A stretch of 49,272 bases of DNA from UBA4615 sp044368415 (lineage in GTDB: Bacteria > Pseudomonadota > Gammaproteobacteria > Burkholderiales > Burkholderiaceae_E). The DNA is taken from NCBI GenBank assembly GCA_044368415.1, contig JBIPLJ010000031.1, forward strand, positions 1 through 49,272, written 5' to 3'. Position numbers and translations under genes: made by a program. Below, piece after piece: positions 47,788-49,272 of this stretch. The notes beneath the pieces are model-generated. The model ran no database searches, was not told the DNA's origin, and saw only the letters and a list, made by a program, of their open reading frames with translations. How positions within the stretch are numbered: position 1 is the first letter of the stretch; every line of letters begins with the position of its first letter.

Positions 47788-49272
47788 TTGAACCTGCTGT
47801 CCGCCTCCGAAGCCGCCGCCCTCGTGTGCAGCGGCGCGACTGTCGCCAGTGCCGGCTTCGTCGGCTGCGGGCACGCCGAGGCGGTGAGCGCGGCGCTCGA
47901 GCGCCGCTTCCTCGCCGAGGGGGCACCGGCCGACCTCACGCTGGTCTACTCGGCGGGACAGGGCGATCGCGGCCACCGCGGCGTCAACCACTTCGGGCAT
48001 GCCGGCATGACCGCGTGCATCGTCGGCGGCCACTGGCGCTCGGCCCCGAAGCTCTCCGCGCTCGCGCTCGAGGAGCGCTGCGCCGCCTACAACCTGCCCC
48101 AGGGGGTGATCACGCAGCTCTACCGCGCGATTGCCGGCGGCAAGCCGGGCGTGATCACGAAGATCGGCCTGCACACCTTCGTCGACCCGAGGCTCGACGG
48201 CGGCGCGATCAACGAGGTCGGCCGCGAGGCCGCGCGCATCGGCGCGCGCCGCTACGTCGAGTCGCTGGAGCTGCGCGGCGAGCGCTGGCTGCTCTATCCG
48301 TCGTTCCCGATCGACGTGGCACTGATCCGCGGCACGTCGATCGACGCGCGCGGCAACCTCGCCACCGAGCACGAGGCCTTCCACCACGAGCTGCTGGCGA
48401 TCGCGCAGGCCGCGCGCAACAGCGGCGGCATCGTGATCGCGCAGGCGCGGCGCATCGTCGAGCGCCACGAGAACCTGCACGCGGTGAAGGTCCCCGGGAT
48501 CCTGATCGACCACGTTGTCATCGCCGAGCATGAGGACGAGCACATGATGACCTTCGCCGAGGCCGACAATCCGGCGTACTACACGTCGTGGCGCGGGCCC
48601 GGCCAGGCGGCGCCGCGGCGCGCACCGGGGCCGCTCGACGTGCGCCGGATCGTGCAGCGCCGCGCGCTGCTCGAGCTCGTCGCACGCCGCCCGCGGGTGG
48701 TGAACCTCGGCGTGGGCATGCCGGCCGGCATCGGTGCGGCGGCCGACGAGGAGGGCGTCACCGGTTTCACGCTGACCGTCGAGGCGGGCCCCATCGGCGG
48801 CACGCCGGCCGACGGCCTGTCGTTTGGCGCGTCGGCCTACCCCGAGGCGGTGGTCGACCATCCGGCGCAGTTCGACTTCTACGACGGCGGCGGCATCGAC
48901 CTCGCCTTCCTCGGCCTGGCCGAGCTCGATGTGTGCGGCAACGTCAACGTCAGCCTCTTCGGCGAGGGCGAGAAGCGCATCGTCTCGGGTGTAGGTGGCT
49001 TCATCAACATCACGCAGAGCGCCCGGGAGGTGGTGTTCATGGGGACGCTCACCGCCGGCGGCCTGCAGGTCGAGGCGATCGGTGGGCGGCTGCGGATCGT
49101 GCAGGAGGGGCGTGTCCCCAAGGTAGTGCCGAAGGTCTCGCACCTGACCTTCGACGCGGCCTACGTCGCCTCGCTGGGGCGGCGCATCCTCTATGTCACA
49201 GAGCGCGCGGTGTTCGAGCTGCGCGACGGCATGCTGACCCTGACCGAGGTCGCGCCCGGCATCGACGTGCGC
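47788..49272 (+). CDS. CoA-transferase, YdiF/propionate CoA-transferase type (runs off the window)
   Basis: First 495 residues of a fused alpha/beta family I CoA-transferase, from a TTG at 47788 with CCGGAGA upstream. Family I moves CoA between acyl-CoA and a carboxylate through a glutamyl-CoA intermediate. N-terminal half: LSASEAAALVCSGATVASAG, LVYSAGQGDRGHRGVNHFGH, VIGG-like GGHWRSAP and GVITKIGLHTFVDPRLDGGA. C-terminal half: VVNLGVGMPAGIGAAAD and LTVEAGPIGGTP with the catalytic Glu332, then LDVCGNVNVSLFGEGEKRIV and GVGGFINITQSAREVVFMGT. The full protein is usually 520-550 residues, so about 40 are outside. The upstream oxidoreductase makes acyl-CoA, a plausible CoA donor. Confidence 0.93.
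   Translation, partial: MNLLSASEAAALVCSGATVASAGFVGCGHAEAVSAALERRFLAEGAPADLTLVYSAGQGDRGHRGVNHFGHAGMTACIVGGHWRSAPKLSALALEERCAAYNLPQGVITQLYRAIAGGKPGVITKIGLHTFVDPRLDGGAINEVGREAARIGARRYVESLELRGERWLLYPSFPIDVALIRGTSIDARGNLATEHEAFHHELLAIAQAARNSGGIVIAQARRIVERHENLHAVKVPGILIDHVVIAEHEDEHMMTFAEADNPAYYTSWRGPGQAAPRRAPGPLDVRRIVQRRALLELVARRPRVVNLGVGMPAGIGAAADEEGVTGFTLTVEAGPIGGTPADGLSFGASAYPEAVVDHPAQFDFYDGGGIDLAFLGLAELDVCGNVNVSLFGEGEKRIVSGVGGFINITQSAREVVFMGTLTAGGLQVEAIGGRLRIVQEGRVPKVVPKVSHLTFDAAYVASLGRRILYVTERAVFELRDGMLTLTEVAPGIDVR

Overview
The window is about 49 kb of very GC-rich DNA. It is almost entirely coding, with many GTG and TTG starts and strong G/C bias at third codon positions. Gene content points to a betaproteobacterium, most likely in Burkholderiales: a long LeuA of the LeuA2 type, a fused indolepyruvate:ferredoxin oxidoreductase, a TctD/TctE-like two-component pair, a Tat-exported PhoX, a Burkholderiales-like tRNA-Met, and a che operon ordered MCP-cheY-STAS-cheA-MCP-cheW-cheR-cheD-cheB. 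I cannot name the genus. No phage, integrase, transposase or CRISPR array is visible.

Left part (1-13.2 kb): housekeeping and catabolic genes, mostly on the minus strand. These are miaB (cut by the window edge), leuA, a metallo-beta-lactamase-fold hydrolase, a beta-carbonic anhydrase, a Trp-rich conserved protein, and an operon for a Yip1-family membrane protein, fumarylacetoacetase, an MhpA-like flavin monooxygenase and a DUF2783 protein (probably the 3-hydroxyphenylacetate/homogentisate route). Two clear gene corpses lie here: a persulfide dioxygenase (ETHE1-like) gene and an arylsulfatase gene. Both have lost the segments that carry their catalytic residues.

Middle (13.4-23.5 kb): cytochrome b561, then a plus-strand run of seven very tightly packed genes. 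It starts with an MdoH-like glucosyltransferase and an exported protein of unknown function. A RibD-like reductase, a BchC-like MDR dehydrogenase, a divergent 6-pyruvoyl-tetrahydropterin-synthase-like protein, a family-4 glycosyltransferase and a methyltransferase follow. The last five look like a pathway making a modified, glycosylated pterin-type (or GTP-derived) metabolite that I cannot match to any described pathway. This is the best candidate for a new system in the window. An acyl-CoA dehydrogenase and a YghU-type glutathione transferase follow.

23.5-25.9 kb is a small, relatively AT-richer accessory patch at the 3' end of tRNA-Met(CAU). It holds a lone ORC/Cdc6-like AAA ATPase under an operator-flanked promoter, gene scraps, several inverted repeats and a hexanucleotide repeat.

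25.9-38.6 kb (minus strand): a TctE/TctD-like sensor kinase and response regulator, pyrF, and a complete chemotaxis operon except that cheD is reduced to fragments. The soluble MCP in it has three nearly identical PAS units and ends in a CheR-tethering-type pentapeptide.

38.6-49.3 kb: a G13 tract, an FAD-linked oxidase interrupted by one TAG codon, a translationally coupled methyltransferase, phoX with a textbook Pho box of three 7-mers in 11-bp register, a fused indolepyruvate:ferredoxin oxidoreductase, and a CoA-transferase that runs off the window.

A recurrent theme is gene decay. Four enzymes (persulfide dioxygenase, sulfatase, CheD, FAD oxidase) are broken. In three of them the missing piece includes the active site.
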